Of a stretch of 41,880 nucleotides of DNA, positions 41,822 to 41,880 are shown in pieces (within the stretch, counting starts at the first letter, position 1; the number at the start of each line of letters is the position of its first letter). The DNA is taken from assembly GCA_937911505.1 (NCBI GenBank), contig CALEMF010000067.1, positions 1 to 41,880 on the forward strand, read 5' to 3'. The stretch is from an uncultured Cytophagales bacterium (lineage in GTDB: Bacteria; Bacteroidota; Bacteroidia; Cytophagales; Thermonemataceae). The notes below the pieces were generated by a model. It ran no database searches and was not told where the DNA came from. It saw nothing but the letters and a program-made list of their open reading frames with translations. The translations under genes and the position numbers were made by a program.

Positions 41822-41880
41822 GTATTAAGTAGTGAGTATTAAGTAGTGAGTATTAAGTAGTGAGTATTAAGTAGTGAGTA
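41822..41880. repeat. 14-bp tandem repeat running off the window
   Basis: Four perfect copies of GTATTAAGTAGTGA (41822-41835, 41836-41849, 41850-41863, 41864-41877) are followed by the start of a fifth. The array begins 10 bp after the symporter stop. It contains TAA, TAG and TGA, and because 14 is not a multiple of three, every forward frame is stopped. Its full length is unknown. Confidence 0.9.

Overview
The window comes from a member of the Bacteroidota, probably a marine or free-living Cytophagia/Saprospiria-type organism. Four things point there: two surface proteins end in the gliding-motility (CHU_C, type B) sorting domain of the type IX secretion system (T9SS); one of them carries SprB-type repeats; several upstream regions contain the Bacteroidota promoter pattern TTTG-N19-TAnnTTTG; and the large YD/RHS proteins are of a kind typical of this phylum. 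The genus is not identified. No rRNA, tRNA or CRISPR was seen.

Layout. Positions 1-4531 (+) hold the 3' part of a giant repeat adhesin. It has tandem ~75-residue Ig-like repeats, then SprB-type repeats, then a T9SS type B tail, and an in-frame TAA at 1625 interrupts it. Positions 4532-10289 (-) form an accessory tract. From the effector outward it holds a lipoprotein immunity candidate, an IS1-family transposase, a truncated rhs gene with an ADP-ribosyltransferase-like C-terminal domain and its immunity candidate, and the last ~70 codons of another toxin with its own immunity candidate. It ends with a REP-like hairpin and a short ORF remnant.

Positions 10301-19537 (-) encode a 3078-residue secreted Rhs effector: beta-helix, propeller-like repeats, Ig-like domains, an RHS/YD core, and a C-terminal HEXXXH metallopeptidase-like toxin domain. 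Positions 19753-33416 (-) form a tightly packed operon. It encodes a FnIII-like secreted protein, a membrane-anchored Skp/OmpH-like chaperone, a lipoprotein, a 1966-residue SpvB/TcaC-like YD protein, a small secreted protein and a 1683-residue YD-associated protein. Positions 33621-36026 (-) encode an outer-membrane beta-barrel protein with a long periplasmic coiled coil. The remainder is conventional: a T9SS type B surface protein (36113-37984, +), a strong bidirectional terminator, two tandem paralogous tail-fibre-like proteins (-), an HD-domain protein (+), a dicarboxylate/amino-acid:cation symporter (+), and a 14-bp tandem repeat at the window edge.

Working model (inference). The operon and the barrel gene supply an envelope apparatus made of an outer-membrane pore or anchor, a periplasmic chaperone, lipoproteins and two giant YD-family shell proteins. 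Together these may assemble, export or display the Rhs effector encoded next to them. The tract downstream of the effector looks like a graveyard or reservoir of exchangeable toxin-immunity cassettes. A ~1.2-kb stretch of rhs core in the displaced cassette is nearly identical to the intact effector and would allow recombination between them.
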